Shown: positions 20,910-33,217 of the stretch, one piece after another | How positions within the stretch are numbered: the stretch's first letter is position 1 | Layout: the number at the start of each line of letters is the position of its first letter | Origin: Clarireedia homoeocarpa | Taxonomy: Eukaryota > Ascomycota > Leotiomycetes > Helotiales > Rutstroemiaceae | Direction of reading: 5' to 3' | Assembly: GCA_001465935.1 (NCBI GenBank) | Contig: LNKV01000021.1 | Coordinates: 218,501-282,500, forward strand | DNA length: 64,000 bases | Position numbers and translations under genes: made by a program | The notes under the pieces: generated by a model | Told to the model about the DNA's origin: nothing | What the model saw: the letters and a program-made list of their open reading frames with translations, nothing else | The model's database searches: none

Positions 20910-21698
20910 GGCGGGTTATGTGCTTTAGGTTTACCTGAGCTACTCTCAGTTTACAAAGCAAGTTTTATCACTCTGCCTGAGTTTGTATTGAGTGCTCGAC
21001 GATGATAAACGATTGACCGGATAAATAATAGAACGGGTTTACTCCTCTTATCTCTTGTGATGGACATATCATAACTTATCAAGCACCAATCTACTCTAAG
21101 AAAGCGTATGGATAAGAGCGAAAGTGGCTTATCTTGGACCATGCGGGGGAGGGGGCTTCCTGCACACACAGGGGATATCGGCATGGTGGAAGCTTGTCAA
21201 AGCTTGATACAACCGTGAGCGTAACTACAGTATATTGATGGCTGCCAATCAACTACTCAACTACCTACGAGGATTTTCGACCGTCAAAGACTCAAAACGC
21301 AATGTTGCGGCGTAGACATAGCGCAACCTTTCCAATTTGAGGAGCTCCTGGTGGAAGTTTTCGCCTCCTTACGCATCATGCTTCCTAGTTTTCGCCTCCT
21401 TACCCATCATGCTTCCTAGTTACCGCTCCGAATGCAAGCCAACTTAATCTAGATTATTTGTAGACAAGTATATCTTTAGGAGATGATTTTCATGATAAGT
21501 TAGTCTTTTTCGGCAACGTTGCAAACTGGGGCGAGATCTACATCTTCCATCACGTGGTGAACATCGACGGGCCTGTCTAAATTTGGCAGGTGGAACAGAG
21601 GAGGGAGGGGTAAACAAAACCTTAATCATTTTTATCTCTATAAAATCTCGTCAAACTCTTTCATTTTGCCTCGTTGATGCAATGTTTGCAATTTCATT
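20910..21698. promoter_or_regulatory. Divergent promoter of MFS porter and secreted glycosidase-like gene
   Basis: About 790 bp between two outward-facing genes, a sugar porter and a secreted glycosidase-like protein. It contains a 2 x 31 bp tandem repeat (listed separately). The shared intergenic region suggests possible joint control by carbon source, which is inference only. Confidence 0.45.
21356..21417 (+). repeat. Tandem repeat, 2 x 31 bp, in divergent promoter
   Basis: A 31-base unit starting AGTTTTCGCCTCCTTAC occurs at 21356-21386 and 21387-21417 with one difference. It lies about 280 bp upstream of the secreted glycosidase-like gene. Confidence 0.92.
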
Positions 21699-23485
21699 AT
21701 GTATCTCTCGACGTTGTTTTTCTGGCTTGTCATACCATTAACGCTCGCTTTCAATGCCCCTTCAAATGTCTCTACTTGGTGCGGAAAACCTTATCTCTCC
21801 ACGTAAACCTCCTACGATCTAGTTCATCTGCAGTTGCTAACGATAGCAGAGATCATTCACTCGATCCAGGAGGTCAATTTCAATTCCCTGTGTCTCAGGC
21901 GAATCCTCTCCTTCATGTTGCTATTCAGCCTCGCTACTCAATCTTTCTTGAGAGTGACAAGGAAGGATCATTCGTCGTAGATGCTTCTATATCACATGTC
22001 TTTGGAAGTAGCTACAGGAATGTTTCGTACAACACTCCAGGGAGTAATGTCAGCTCACCATTCACGAGCCTTGACTTTGAAATCTACAATGAAGATTCTG
22101 GAACTCTTCTCGTCACCAATAGCATTCCTGTCAACTCTACGGCAAACATAATCGGCTTCCCTTTGTCTTCGTTTCCTGCACGGTTAGATCCCTATGAGAT
22201 TGCAATCTATGGCACATCTCCCGATGGCCAACAGTCATATTCTGCAAGTACTAGTATATATGTACTCCCAACACGAGATTACGGAAGTGCGGTCAAGATT
22301 GACAATCTTTACGGAGGGTTATATGTCCAAAATGCAAAGAATGATTGGAACGGATGGTACGCAGTTTTTCCAAATGGGTATTACGCAGATGGATCATACG
22401 TCACACCGAATAACGTGTCCCTCGCCAACCTTGAGGCCTACGCTGCGCTAGGATTCAACACGATAAATATTGTTCCCGATGGTGGATTACCTGAGCAATC
22501 ATATCTTACAGCCCAGCTTGAACAGTACTGGAACAAAATGGATGAACTAAACATATTTAATCTGTATGACATGCGCTTTACCTTCCAAAACTCTACTCGG
22601 ATATTGGACCAGGTCGGTCGTTGGATGAATCGAACTACTCTACTCTCGTGGTACACAGCAGATGAGCCTGATGGGTGGTCATATGCGCTCAATTCCACAC
22701 AAATTGCATACTCTCAACTGAAAAGTCTGGATCCATACCATCCAGTTAGTCTCGTCCTCAACTGTCAAAACTTCTACTACGAGGACTATTCAGCTGGGGC
22801 CGACATCGTCTTTCAAGATGCTTATCCCGTTGGTATCAATGCTACTTGGTCTATTCCATGGAAAACGCCTTGCAATTTAACATATGGTGATTGCGGCTGC
22901 GATAATTGTCTCGGGGAACTTGAAGATGTCGCCGATCGATTGGATGACATACAAAGCTATCAAATGAACCTAAATGACCAAGGAGGTCTAGTGAAACCCA
23001 CTTGGTCTGTTCTTCAAACATTCGGGGTGCAGGACTACTGGCAGAGTATACCGAGCGTGGAAGAAGTAGAGGTGATGATGATGCTCAGTATTAATCATGA
23101 CGCGAAAGGAATCACCTACTGGGTCTACCCTAGCACAGACGAAGTTAACGCCGGAACTGGTGAATTGGGAAAAGTCTTTCAGAATTCGCCTGCCATTGAG
23201 TTTTTGTTTGGCTCACATGCCATCAAGGGCTTGCGTGCCAAAGGGAGTAACCTGGTTGATGTTAGTGCTTGGATAATTGGCGAGCAGATGATGATTGGAA
23301 TTGCAAATGGAGAGTATACTTCTACGTCGGCTCAGGTCACGATAGCCCTTCCTACAAGTGCAAGTTCTGTCAATCGGACATTGTATGGCGACTCGGGGTG
23401 GACTATCAACAATGGCCAGCTATCTAAAACAGGATTGCGTGGTTTAGAAGTGGATATCCTGATCTTGGATCTCGGGGCGTCATGA
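21699..23485 (+). CDS. Secreted glycosidase-like protein (fungal family)
   Basis: Two exons (21699-21802, 21847-23485) give 580 residues. The ATG at 21699 opens a clear signal peptide (MYLSTLFFWLVIPLTLAFNA), followed by SNVSTWCGKPYLST. The 44-nt intron has GTAAAC at its start, a GCTAAC branch site and a GATAG end. The body has a beta-rich N-terminal part and a likely TIM-barrel-like part with YGGLYVQN, AALGFNTINIVPDGG and SWYTADEPDGW, an acidic motif typical of glycosidase-like barrels. Many NxS/T sites fit secretion. I know this family only as predicted secreted glycosyl hydrolase-like proteins of filamentous fungi; substrate and activity are not established. It is divergent from a sugar porter gene. 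Confidence 0.85.
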
Positions 23486-23613
23486 TAAGCCCATGGTGTG
23501 GGCATACAGAATCTTAGCATTCTAACTTGGATTGGCTCTAATTCAAATCTGATTGATAGCTTAATGAGTGGAGACGATAGAAACCAGTATACACTACACA
23601 TCAGATACCCAAT

Positions 23614-24366
23614 CTACCAGGGCCACACTCCATCCTTGTGCACCACCTTTCCTACATCCTGATCCCGTTTCCCCTCCACCACACTCGTAATGGTCTCCGC
23701 ACTGGTTGTCGCACTCAATGCTCCCCGCTTAGCTCTATTCTCTCTATCCTCCTCTCCCGTCAAGTTCGTAATCACATAACCTGGACAGACTCCCCATACT
23801 TTCCACCCCTTCTCCTGAAACTGCTTATGATGGCACACCATCAACATGTTCATTGCAGCCTTACTCATGCGATAAGTCATAGCATCAACTGCATAAGTCC
23901 AGTGTTTCGGATCTTCACACAAACCCATCGAGCCCAGCCCACTCGTAATATACAAAAGACGAGCACCCTTCGACTTCTCAAGCAAGGGGACGAATTTCTC
24001 CGTTGTGAGAGCAGCTCCAAATGTGTTGGCTTCAAAAGTCTCACGGAGCTCGGCGCGCAGCGTCTTTTCGAATGAGGCGATTCCGGCGTTGTTGATGAGG
24101 ACGTCGAGTCTTCCAAACTCCGAGGAAATGCTGTCGTATGCAGCGGAGAGCGATTCCTCAGACGTGACGTCGAGTTGGACGACGGATACGCTGCTGGAAG
24201 GGTTTTGCGCCTGGATGGTTTTCAATGCTGCTTCGCCCTTTTCGACGGATCGACTGCCGATTATAATATGGTAGGATGGAGAGGAGGTGGCGAGGAGGAG
24301 GGCGGTTTCGTACCCGATGCCGCCGTTGGCGCCCGTGATCAGGACGATGGTTTTTTCTGAGGCCAT
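23614..24366 (-). CDS. Short-chain dehydrogenase/reductase (SDR)
   Basis: Single exon, 250 residues, starting at the ATG at 24366 (MASEKTIVLITGANGGIG). Classical SDR signatures: TGANGGIG (residues 11-18) for the dinucleotide, NNAG (92-95), catalytic Ser142 in YITSGLG, and Tyr165/Lys169 in YRMSKAAM. The family performs NAD(P)H-dependent oxidation or reduction of alcohols and ketones, and the GSRS segment after the second strand suggests NADP preference. The reaction partner cannot be named. It is convergent with the secreted glycosidase-like gene (128 bp between stops). Confidence 0.93.
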   Translation of the reverse strand: MASEKTIVLITGANGGIGYETALLLATSSPSYHIIIGSRSVEKGEAALKTIQAQNPSSSVSVVQLDVTSEESLSAAYDSISSEFGRLDVLINNAGIASFEKTLRAELRETFEANTFGAALTTEKFVPLLEKSKGARLLYITSGLGSMGLCEDPKHWTYAVDAMTYRMSKAAMNMLMVCHHKQFQEKGWKVWGVCPGYVITNLTGEEDRENRAKRGALSATTSAETITSVVEGKRDQDVGKVVHKDGVWPW

Positions 24367-26372
24367 TATGGGCGATGAGGGTGTGTTTTTGCAAGGATAA
24401 TTTGGGAGAAACGAGAGCCAAAGTGGGAGTTCAAGTGGGAGTGTCAGGTTGTTGGGAATGATGGTAGAAAGCAAGTCAAGATCTCAGGAATCACGAGGAT
24501 TCTTTATAGAATCGGAAGCTTCCTTTGTATTTGTAATACTCTCTCTCCATCATAAGGAAATGTTGTCGTGAAGGATTGTATGCAATAACTCCAACAGCCA
24601 TGCGGCCCTATGATCTAAACCCCGAGTGTTGTCCTTACCTCCACTAATTCCGTGTGATGTCTGTGAGCAGCCCACTAGCTGATCTAGTCTACTCCGCAAT
24701 GAAGAAGAGCATAACCTTAAATGTTAGGTGAAAAGTGGTCCCAGCTTTATCGAATCGGATCGTCCAACGCTGGAGAATTTTTAACAACCAGCCGGGGTAT
24801 GAGTGTTCACGAAGTATGTAGGAGAGATAGATAACGCTACACTGTAATTGAATATTTTGCGCGTGAGAATTCTTCGTGATAGGTACTGTAAGCATATTTT
24901 CGGATCAAATTAACTCCGAAGTACTGTATTGAGAAAACTAACTGTGCAACATCAATGCCAAGTAGCTGCCTTCTTCATTTTCAAGACAAGCCCTTTGTTG
25001 TCTGCAGGCTGAAAAAAAATCAGGTTGAGGTCCTCACTCTTTTCTCCATCAAGAAGCAACTATGTTGTCAGTCAAAGAGTATAAATCATGTAAAGTTAAA
25101 AGGGTACCAGCAATGAATTTGAAGGGATTATAGAGTGGCTCCCTACGCCAAATCTACACCAGCTGTGTAGCAGATCATATCTGCCCTTACCAATACGCTC
25201 TAGGGAGTCCCAACCTCATACATATTGTTTTTTTTTTCTCTCGATTTCCAATGGCGTTGTCGAACTTTCAACTATCGGAATACCTATGGATAGCGCGAAC
25301 ATTGAATGCTCAATGCGGATTCGAACGATGCTCGAAGATATGTCCTACCATTGAACATATTAGATGTCAACCAAGGTTGGTGGGTGATTCAGAGAATGAG
25401 CTGTTCATTACCTGATTCCCTTGGGGGAGGATCTAGCCTTTAACACCCTATATTCTGAATTCTCTGACGCCAAAGTTCAATTGAACTGCGAAGTGCGAAG
25501 TCCTTGACTTTGGTGTGCCCGTCGGCAGTCTGTTAAGAGTGAATGTCTAAGTCAGAGACCGACTGCAAAGTCCATTTGGTGACAGTTGATAAGAAAAGGA
25601 CCTGGTGGACGACACGATCAGTGTAGGTACCGGTGCGGAGTGTGTGCCCTGATATGCCCCCTAGTGTAATAGAGGATATTTGTAGACCTTGATCAACTGT
25701 ACGGTCTATAACCTCTATTATATACTAAGCGAGATAATGAAATACCTCATACGACTGAGTAGAATGGGGTGGTAGTTGTCCTCAAACAGTCTTGCGCGTA
25801 GACGAGGAAAAGTGTAGGAAACTTCTTTGAACATGTGGGAATATTCTATATTTCGTGGGAATGTCCACGATGCAAATGAACGTCGTACGTAATCATCGAT
25901 CAGTCTGCGCCTGTCGTTTAGCCTACCTTGAGCTATTTTGAAAGGCGATCGTCAATATTCGTCCAGTCATTCTCCTTGTCGTGATGTGCTACATGGAAGG
26001 TAGAACTACGGCCTTTGATGTTACTACGGACATTTTCGCGGAGTCCGAGCCCCTCTCGTCTATTCGTGCGGGGAAAATATACTGTGCTAGCAAAACTACC
26101 AACTCAAGGTACAGAATTGCCATATCGAAATGATACTCAACGTAACATTGCAGTAGTCGTCAAAGCTCAAGCATGAAAGCAGTGTCAACAGGTGTCAATT
26201 TTCTTAGAGAACCTCTATTGCCGGCACTTCCAATGCGACGTTCGGGCAACAAGTGGGCCTGTGAACGCCAGACCTGGACACAATGTACGACAAATCTCAG
26301 GACATTTGAATATAAATACGACGTCTTCTCCTGGTATTTACATTCTTGATATGGAATAAGAAACTTAAAGCG
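24367..26372. other. Long gene-free stretch (about 2 kb)
   Basis: No supported gene between the SDR start and the P450 start. Open frames on both strands are short and lack coding features. A tRNA-like patch near 25300-25370 (minus) was examined and rejected. The right end must hold the P450 promoter. The length is notable because most neighbouring intergenic gaps are under 1 kb. Confidence 0.45.
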
Positions 26373-28045
26373 ATGTATTTTATCGATTATCTGCAGTTCC
26401 TTGGCCCAGCACGCCTCGCAATCGCTGTCGTAATTTTCACCTTTTTGGCCAAGGTCCGTTTGTCAAACACTCCCCCCCCCCCCCCCCCCCCTCTTAGGAG
26501 GACAAAGTCATGATTCGAGGCTCACTCTTTATAGATTCTTTATAGAGGGTATCTCACACCTCTCAGAAAAGTCCCAGGGCCCTGGTACGCACGTCTTACT
26601 CATTGGGTTCTCAAATATCATGTCGTTACCGGTCGTCGACTTCACTATATCCATTCACTACATCTCAAGTATGGACCCGTAGTACTCATAGCACCAGCCG
26701 AAGTTGCAGTCAGCTCTCTCTCAGGCTTCCGCAAAATCCACAATTTCGCGAAACCTTTCCTGAAGTCCCCGTGGTATGAGGCCTTTGCATCAGGGAGTGA
26801 GGGCATTTTTGCCTTTATTGATCCTAAGAAGCATTCAACTCGGCGAAAGCTCCTCTCCCATGCGATGAGTAAATCGTATCTCAAGACAAACTGGGAAGCG
26901 GATGTAAGAAAGAAGGTGGAGGTAGCAGTGCAGAAGATTAGGCGTGACGCATTGCAAGGGGAGGCAGATCTTTTGAAATGGTTCACGTATATGGCCACAG
27001 ATGTGATGGGAAATTTGGCGTTCGGTGAAAGCTTCAACGCATTGGAAACAGAAAAGGTGAGGCTTAAATCGCCAAATGAACAATTCTGGCGAACTAATTG
27101 CTGTGCAGAAAACACAATATATTGAAGATCTTATGGTTATAGCCAAGATGGGTGGTATTCAAGCTGAATTTCCCACGATATTCACAATAGGGGAGTTCTT
27201 TAGGATTCCTTTCTTCAATTCTCCTAATAGCCGGATGGTTCAATACGGATCTATCGCGATAAAAAATGCAAAGTCTCAATCCAGCGCAAAACCAACCATT
27301 TTCCGAAAAATTCTTGCTGAAAGCGAGAAGGAAAACGGGGCCATATCCGATTTAGAAGTTTGGAAGGAAGCGGGAAATCTCATTGTTGCTGGGACAGATA
27401 CTACAGGTATTACAGCCACGTATCTGGTCTACAACGTCCTGAAAAACCCCTATCTCCAAAAACAATTGGAAACCGAGGTCGAAACACTCCCCGAGGAATT
27501 CACATCGGCCGACGTTGAAAACTTGAAATTGTTGAATGCAGTCATTGAAGAAGCACTTCGATTGTTTACCGCTGCACCAGGAAGCCTGCCCCGAACGGTG
27601 CCGAAGGGGGGCACTGATATAGATGAATACTTCTTACCCGAAGACATCACGGTTTCCACACAGGCATACACTATTCACCGGGACCCAAGAATATTTGCTG
27701 AACCCGAAAGGTAAACCATCTTCACTTGCTGATTCACTCTAGCATCTAAAATCGCTGACCTTTCTTTCTACGAGCAGTTTCCAACCACAGCGATGGCTAT
27801 CGGAGGAAGCACAGAAAGAAGACTTCAAAGTAGCAAACCATCCGTTCGGTGCAGGCCCTCGCGTCTGTCTTGGCCTACATCTTGCGCGAATGGAATTGCT
27901 TCTCGCATCCGCTCTATTCTTCAAGCAGTGTAAAGGAGCGAGAATTGCAACGACCCAGACTGAAGAGGCAATGGAGATGCAGAACTACTTCTTGATTGAG
28001 CCGGTTGGGCACAAATGTGAAATCACGATGAAGGAAGACTATTAG
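26373..28045 (+). CDS. Cytochrome P450 monooxygenase
   Basis: Four exons (26373-26457, 26548-27056, 27109-27710, 27778-28045) join in frame to 487 residues. The first exon gives a membrane anchor (FLGPARLAIAVVIFTFLAK), then the proline region (LRKVPGPWYARL). The I-helix oxygen motif is AGTDTTG, the K-helix ExxR is EEALRL, followed by EPESFQPQRW and the heme loop FGAGPRVCLG with Cys429 as the heme ligand. All key residues are present. It would be an endoplasmic reticulum enzyme that hydroxylates small molecules; substrate and CYP family are not determined. The first splice is the least certain: its intron contains a run of 20 C. The gene is convergent with an MFS porter (130 bp between stops), suggesting a small functional cluster. 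Confidence 0.9.
26472..26491 (+). repeat. Poly-C run (20 bases) in intron 1 of the P450 gene
   Basis: An uninterrupted run of about 20 C lies within the predicted first intron of the P450. Length is prone to replication slippage and to sequencing error; it does not touch the predicted coding exons. Confidence 0.9.
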
Positions 28046-28175
28046 AAGATGGATTCTCAAGTGGTGACAGAAAGAGATACGTCGTGTCATAACCTCATAA
28101 ATGCATATCTTGATGACCTCAAACAAGGAAAAGTTGAAAGATGTGCCCAATAAACTATCATTCATCTCAATGTGC

Positions 28176-29963
28176 TCAAAGATCATCATTCCTGAGCTTT
28201 CCACTCACATTCACTGATCTAGCAGTAAGATATTCCTTGAATTTCCTCGCGTTCACCCCTTGAGCAAACATCTCGTTCAGTTCCTCATACGTCCTATCTT
28301 TCGTTTCCGGCAGTTCAAAGAAGACCACTGCCCAGGCAATCACACTGGTGGCGAAGAAGATCCAGCCCATCTTGCCGCCTAGGTTGCCTTCATCTGTATT
28401 AAACATATAGGGAACTGCCACATTCCATATTGTGGAATAGGAATAGTTGAAGAAGAATCCTACTGATTGGGATTTTGCACGAAGACGTAGGGATGAGACT
28501 TCGCCTGCCAGAGATATCGCTGGCCCGATAGCAGGTCCAACAGTGAACCACACGAGTTGAAGAGTTACTCCGACACACCTATTCCGAAATTTGATTAGTT
28601 GGTTATGCAGGCATAAAGACACAATGAAGCATACCATAATGAAGCTTTGGATGACGAGATAGAAGCTGCGATAGCCATGATCAAGAATAGAAGAATTGCG
28701 ACTCCAACTCCACTCAAGATCATCTTTCTTCTTCCAACGAAGGTCATGAACCAGAAAGTAAAGAAACTGCTGATGATAGCAAAGCCGATGCCAAGTTCCA
28801 CCATCATCGACGACTGTGATGATGAGAGCCCGGCGGTGACCATGAAATAAGGAGCATTAGCTATGAACGTTGTTCCAATCATTTGATTCAAGCCGTTCAC
28901 GTATAGGATGATTCTCGTCCGGCGCCAGTTAGTTCCTCGGAATAGATCAAGATAGGACGACTCGCTACCAGCTTCAGCTTGTTCGTTCTCCTCTCTTGTT
29001 ACCTGTACCATACTAGCAAGAAGAGGCTCGACTGATGTTTTCTTGCCGTAAAGCTTCTGAAGTGCGTTGCTAGCTGAAGATAGTTTGCCTTTCCGGAATA
29101 GATGGTACGGCGATTCAGGTACAAGGGGAAAACCTAGGAGGAGGATGATGGGCCAGACCCAGCCTGCAGCAAATAGGACTTTGTATGCTGATTCATCCAC
29201 GATTGATATACGATCGAAGGCGATTGAAGCTGCAATGAGATACCCTAAGTTCTACGTAACTGTTAGTAACAATAGTCGCCGTTGATTAAAGTGTTAAACC
29301 ACAATGACCTACCATACTAAAGGAATAAGCAGACAGTGCAACACCACGGATCTTTAGAGGAGTGATTTCAGACACATAGGTTTGACCAGTGGTCAGGGCC
29401 ATACCCAGCCCCAAAGCATTCACCATCTTGCCGCCAAGATAGGCTCCTGGGGTCGTAGCCGTATAGACAACAGCCACGCCGACGATCGAGATAACACCCG
29501 AAAGAGCAAATGAGACACGACGACCGAAGCGATCCGAAATTGGGCCAGCTCCCCAGGCACCAAATCCTGTGCATACCTGAGCCATGGCGTTCCATAAAGA
29601 CTGCCAATATGCAGGAATCAGATAGGTTCCTCCACCTGCCGCTTCGCCAAATTGTGCTCTACATTAATCATGTTAGTTTGTGATAGCTGGATCCGAGGGG
29701 CAGAGTGGCTGGACGAACTGGAAAGGCACCATATTCAAAACAAGCGACAACGCAATGTTATCGAAACCGTACATCAACGCTCCCATGTTGGAGTAGATGC
29801 AGCAAAGAATGATGATAGGATGGGAAGTAATTGTCTTCCAAATGCTCAGGTCTGAGGTATCTTCCTGAGTGGCTGCATTGTCGACATATTCTAGGAGCTG
29901 TGTTGATATCTTTTGGTCGTCGCCCTTGAGACTGCTGTCTGTCTTAATTTCCGTCGTTGCCAT
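28176..29963 (-). CDS. MFS sugar porter (maltose/alpha-glucoside permease-like)
   Basis: Four exons (29963-29719, 29658-29313, 29251-28635, 28578-28176) give 536 residues. The hydrophilic N-terminus (MATTEIKTDS..) is typical of fungal alpha-glucoside transporters. Landmarks: ALMYGFDNIALSLVLNMVPFQ in helix 1, ISDRFGRRVSF (loop 2-3), PLVPESPYHLFRKGK (after helix 6), TFVGRRKMILSG (loop 8-9) and FELPETKDRTYEELNEMF (C-terminal PETK motif). It is expected in the plasma membrane as a proton-coupled sugar or glycoside importer. It sits between a P450 (convergent) and an intracellular alpha-L-rhamnosidase (divergent), so a rhamnoside or related glycoside is a plausible cargo, by context only. Confidence 0.9.
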
Positions 29964-30775
29964 TTTCCTTCCGATTATAATCATAGATGACTTCAACGAG
30001 CAGATGAAATAGCAAGTTAATCAAAGTGGGAGGCCGGAAAGTCCTCTTATTTGAAGTGGAGTGGAGATGCACTAGAGCCCCAGAAACAAGTTGGAAGTGG
30101 ACGGGTCTGTTTGAATGTGGATTGTGGAGACAAATACCAAAGTTCCCTGTCACAGTGAAATCCGGGGTGCTCGAAACTGTCACCAGCTGGCCACTCAAAG
30201 ACACTGATATCACATCGAGCCCTGCCTGCACGCAAGGCTCAATGGCTAGAGGGAATTACTCTTCTGTATTAAGGACAGCGTCGCTTCGGCAGAACAAATA
30301 GTAATCTAGCATTGCACAGCAAGATTTTATATCGTATACCTCCATATTCATCCTCTTGAATTTCTGGAACATGATTTAACATCATCATCTTAAGACAGTC
30401 AGGAATCAGTCCCATCAAACCTAAGCGCCCCACACATGGTTTGAAATTCATGGGAAGAGCCACGATTTCCCAAAAGCCAAGTCGAGTACCCACTTGATAT
30501 CGCATTCTCGGGGTAAAGTAGTCCTTTCAATGTTTCTCCGATCCTGTAGAAGACATTTCCAGCCTCTACAAACTCCACCTCCACCCCACAATTTGGGGAA
30601 GTGGACGCCGATCCTGTGCGTCCACCTTCCACCCTCCACATCTCCCTCTGTGTCCGCTGACGATGGATGTGGATCTTGATATTTTTTTTTCTTCTTCCGG
30701 AGATGTAAGTGTAAATATAATGATGTTTTGCGATGAGCACAGTAGAGAATACAAATTCTATGAAGTCTCTTCGCT
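29964..30775. promoter_or_regulatory. Divergent promoter of MFS porter and rhamnosidase
   Basis: About 810 bp between two outward-facing genes. A long antisense open frame at 30448-30981 overlaps the rhamnosidase start and is not believed to be coding. A short poly-T tract lies near 30681-30690. No known binding site is claimed. Confidence 0.45.
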
Positions 30776-33217
30776 ATGTCTTCTCCATTCCTCAACGATG
30801 ATGCACAATGGATTTGGGTCCCCGAATTTGATGACACTGTCGATCCCGGACAGTTTGTCTTGTTCCGAAAGACGTTCTCTCTAGAAGACATTCCCCAAGA
30901 CGAGATCCTTCTCCATGTATCCGCTGACACTCGATACCGATTATATATAAATGGCGAACGGCTAAGCTTCGGACCCTGCAAGAGTTACCTAACACGATGG
31001 TATTATGAGACGGTAAATATCGCACCATTTCTGAGAGCTGGCGGGAATGTACTCAGTGCAAGAGTTCTACGCTTTTCCCCAACAAACTCAGCAGGGTCAT
31101 CAATGGCGAGGTCGCCGGTGCCGGGCTTGATTCTCTGGTGCAAGATAGGTGTAAGTGGCACCTGCGGTGATAGTATGCCAATTGCTAAGAACATTCATCT
31201 ATAGAATCAAGAACTGCATACGAATAAGACTTGGAAAGCGATGAAGGATAATGGAACGAATCTGGTATCTGTCTCGGAATGGGACTTCCGACTTGGGCCG
31301 CCATTCCTGGACCTGAGCGAGAAAGTTTATGCGGAACAAAAGCAAGAAAATTGGACGAAATTTGACTTTGATGAGGGGGCCTGGGTGGAAGCAGAAATAA
31401 GGTCAGTAAAGAGAAAGATGTCACCGATGCTGGATCCGCGCCGCTTAACCCCAAGACCCATACCTCACTTGCCTGAAGTCTCGGAAAGATTTGACGGTGT
31501 AGTAAAATGCTCGGACGGCACAAATATTGAGGATTGGAAAAAGCTTCTGAGGGATGATAGGCCGATCAAGCTAGCAGCTGGTAGCATATCAGTCGTTGAA
31601 ATTGAATCTAGTGTCCTCACCACGGGATTTTTGGAGTTCGATTTTGTGGTAGATGGCACTAGAGACGCACCTGAGATACAAATTTTGTGTGCAGAGTCCT
31701 ACGAGAATGACATGGATAAGGGCCAGTCACGATCGAAGGACGACCGGACGAATTTTAGAATGGGAAAGTTGTATGGACCAAAAGATACCTATTTCTGTAA
31801 CACAAGCCTACCAAAGAATCATTATGAGCCTTTCTGGTGGCGTACATTTCGGTACATCCGCATCTCGGTTTCATGTCCTCCAACCTCCTCACTTACTTTC
31901 AACTCCATAACATATCGCTCGACCCATTACCCACTACCAATCACTACGTCCATATCTGGTACGGACTTGGTAAACAAACTCTATTCCACGTCTGTCAATA
32001 CACTGCTCAACTGCATGCATGAGACGTATGAAGACTGTCCTTACTACGAGCAGAGCCAATTCGCCATGGACACCCGATCACAACTCCTCTTCTCATACAC
32101 CCTCTCTCACTCTGATCTTCTAGCCCGAAAAACTATTCACGAGTTCTACGCATCCCGAAGAGACGACGGTCTTCTAGAAACTCACTTCCCCAATCCTGGA
32201 CGTGGCATGAATATCCCACAATTCTCATTGTACTGGATCTTCATGCTGCAAGATCATATGAGTCATTTCCACGATCTCGCTCTTGTCAAGAAGTATATCG
32301 GGACTGCGGATGGCATCTTAGATCATTTTGCTGGGAGGTTGAATGAGCAGGGACTAGTAGGAAAGTTTGAAGTAGAAGGCACGTGGGCTTTCGTTGATTG
32401 GGTTGGCGAATGGTTCACTCCCGCGAAAGGCTTCTCCAGCATGGGTGTACCGAAAGCATATTACGAGAAAGGGGCTGCAACAGTGAATAGTCTGGTATAT
32501 GCGTTAGCGCTGAAGTCTGCAGCAGACATGTGCGTAGAGGTAGGCAGGAAAGATACTGCAGCGGAATATTTAGAAAGAGCTGGGTCGGTTATTCGAGCGG
32601 TGAACGAGCATTGCTATGATGATACAAATGGCATTTATCTTGACGGACCGGGTGCTGCAGGTCAACACTCGCAGCATGTCCAAATATTCGCTGTCTTAGC
32701 CGACGCAGTGAATGCAGATGCCGCGCAGACATTGATGCGGAGAACAGTTCGCGAAAGAGAACAGCTAAGAATGGCGAAAGCATCATTTTCGATGTCCTTC
32801 TACCTCTTCCGAGCTGTTGCAAAAGCAGGCATATACGAAGAATTTTGGGATGAGTTGTTGAGCCCGTGGAAGAAGATGCTCGACCAAAATCTGACCACGT
32901 GGGCAGAGAGCGAGAGCATGGTTAGAAGCGACTGTCATGGTTGGAGTGCTACGCCGATGTATGAGATTACAAGGGAAGTGGTGGGAGTCAAGTCCAGGTG
33001 GAACGAAACGAAGATTATACCCCGTGTTGACTTGGTGAATGAAATGAAGGGGAGTTTTGTTGTTGCGGGAGGAGAAACGGTGGATGTTTCTTGGGGTGAA
33101 AGCAAGCAAGTGAAGGTAAAAGCGTCAAAAGATATGGAAGTTGAACTGGTGCTACGAGACACCAGCATTCAAGCTAGACTCTTGCGAGGAGAAGAACAAT
33201 GCTTTGAATGGAAGTAG
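30776..33217 (+). CDS. GH78 alpha-L-rhamnosidase-like protein, intracellular
   Basis: Two exons (30776-31150, 31205-33217) give 795 residues. The N-terminal beta-sandwich (QFVLFRKTFSL, DTRYRLYINGERLSFGP) is the usual substrate-binding region of bacterial-type rhamnosidases. The (alpha/alpha)6 barrel follows, with HETYEDCPYYEQSQFAMDTR (about residues 396-416), the acidic GH78 catalytic-site motif, and later DWVGEW and SDCHGWSATPMYE. There is no signal peptide (MSSPFLNDDAQWIW), so hydrolysis of rhamnosides would take place inside the cell and need import. That fits the divergent neighbouring MFS porter. The intron has GTAAGT..ATAG and keeps phase 0. Family assignment is strong; exact substrate unknown. 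Confidence 0.92.

Noticed and set aside
25300..25370. tRNA-like patch on the minus strand (TTCAATGGTAGGAC followed by GTTCGAATCC)
   Set aside because: A-box- and B-box-like words are present, but the T stem and acceptor stem do not pair, and the spacing is too short for a full cloverleaf.
26645..27115. 156-codon antisense frame over P450 exon 2
   Set aside because: The plus strand encodes a continuous conserved P450 segment; the antisense frame is a shadow.
30448..30981. 177-codon antisense frame over the rhamnosidase promoter and start
   Set aside because: Composition is random-like and it overlaps a conserved sense exon.
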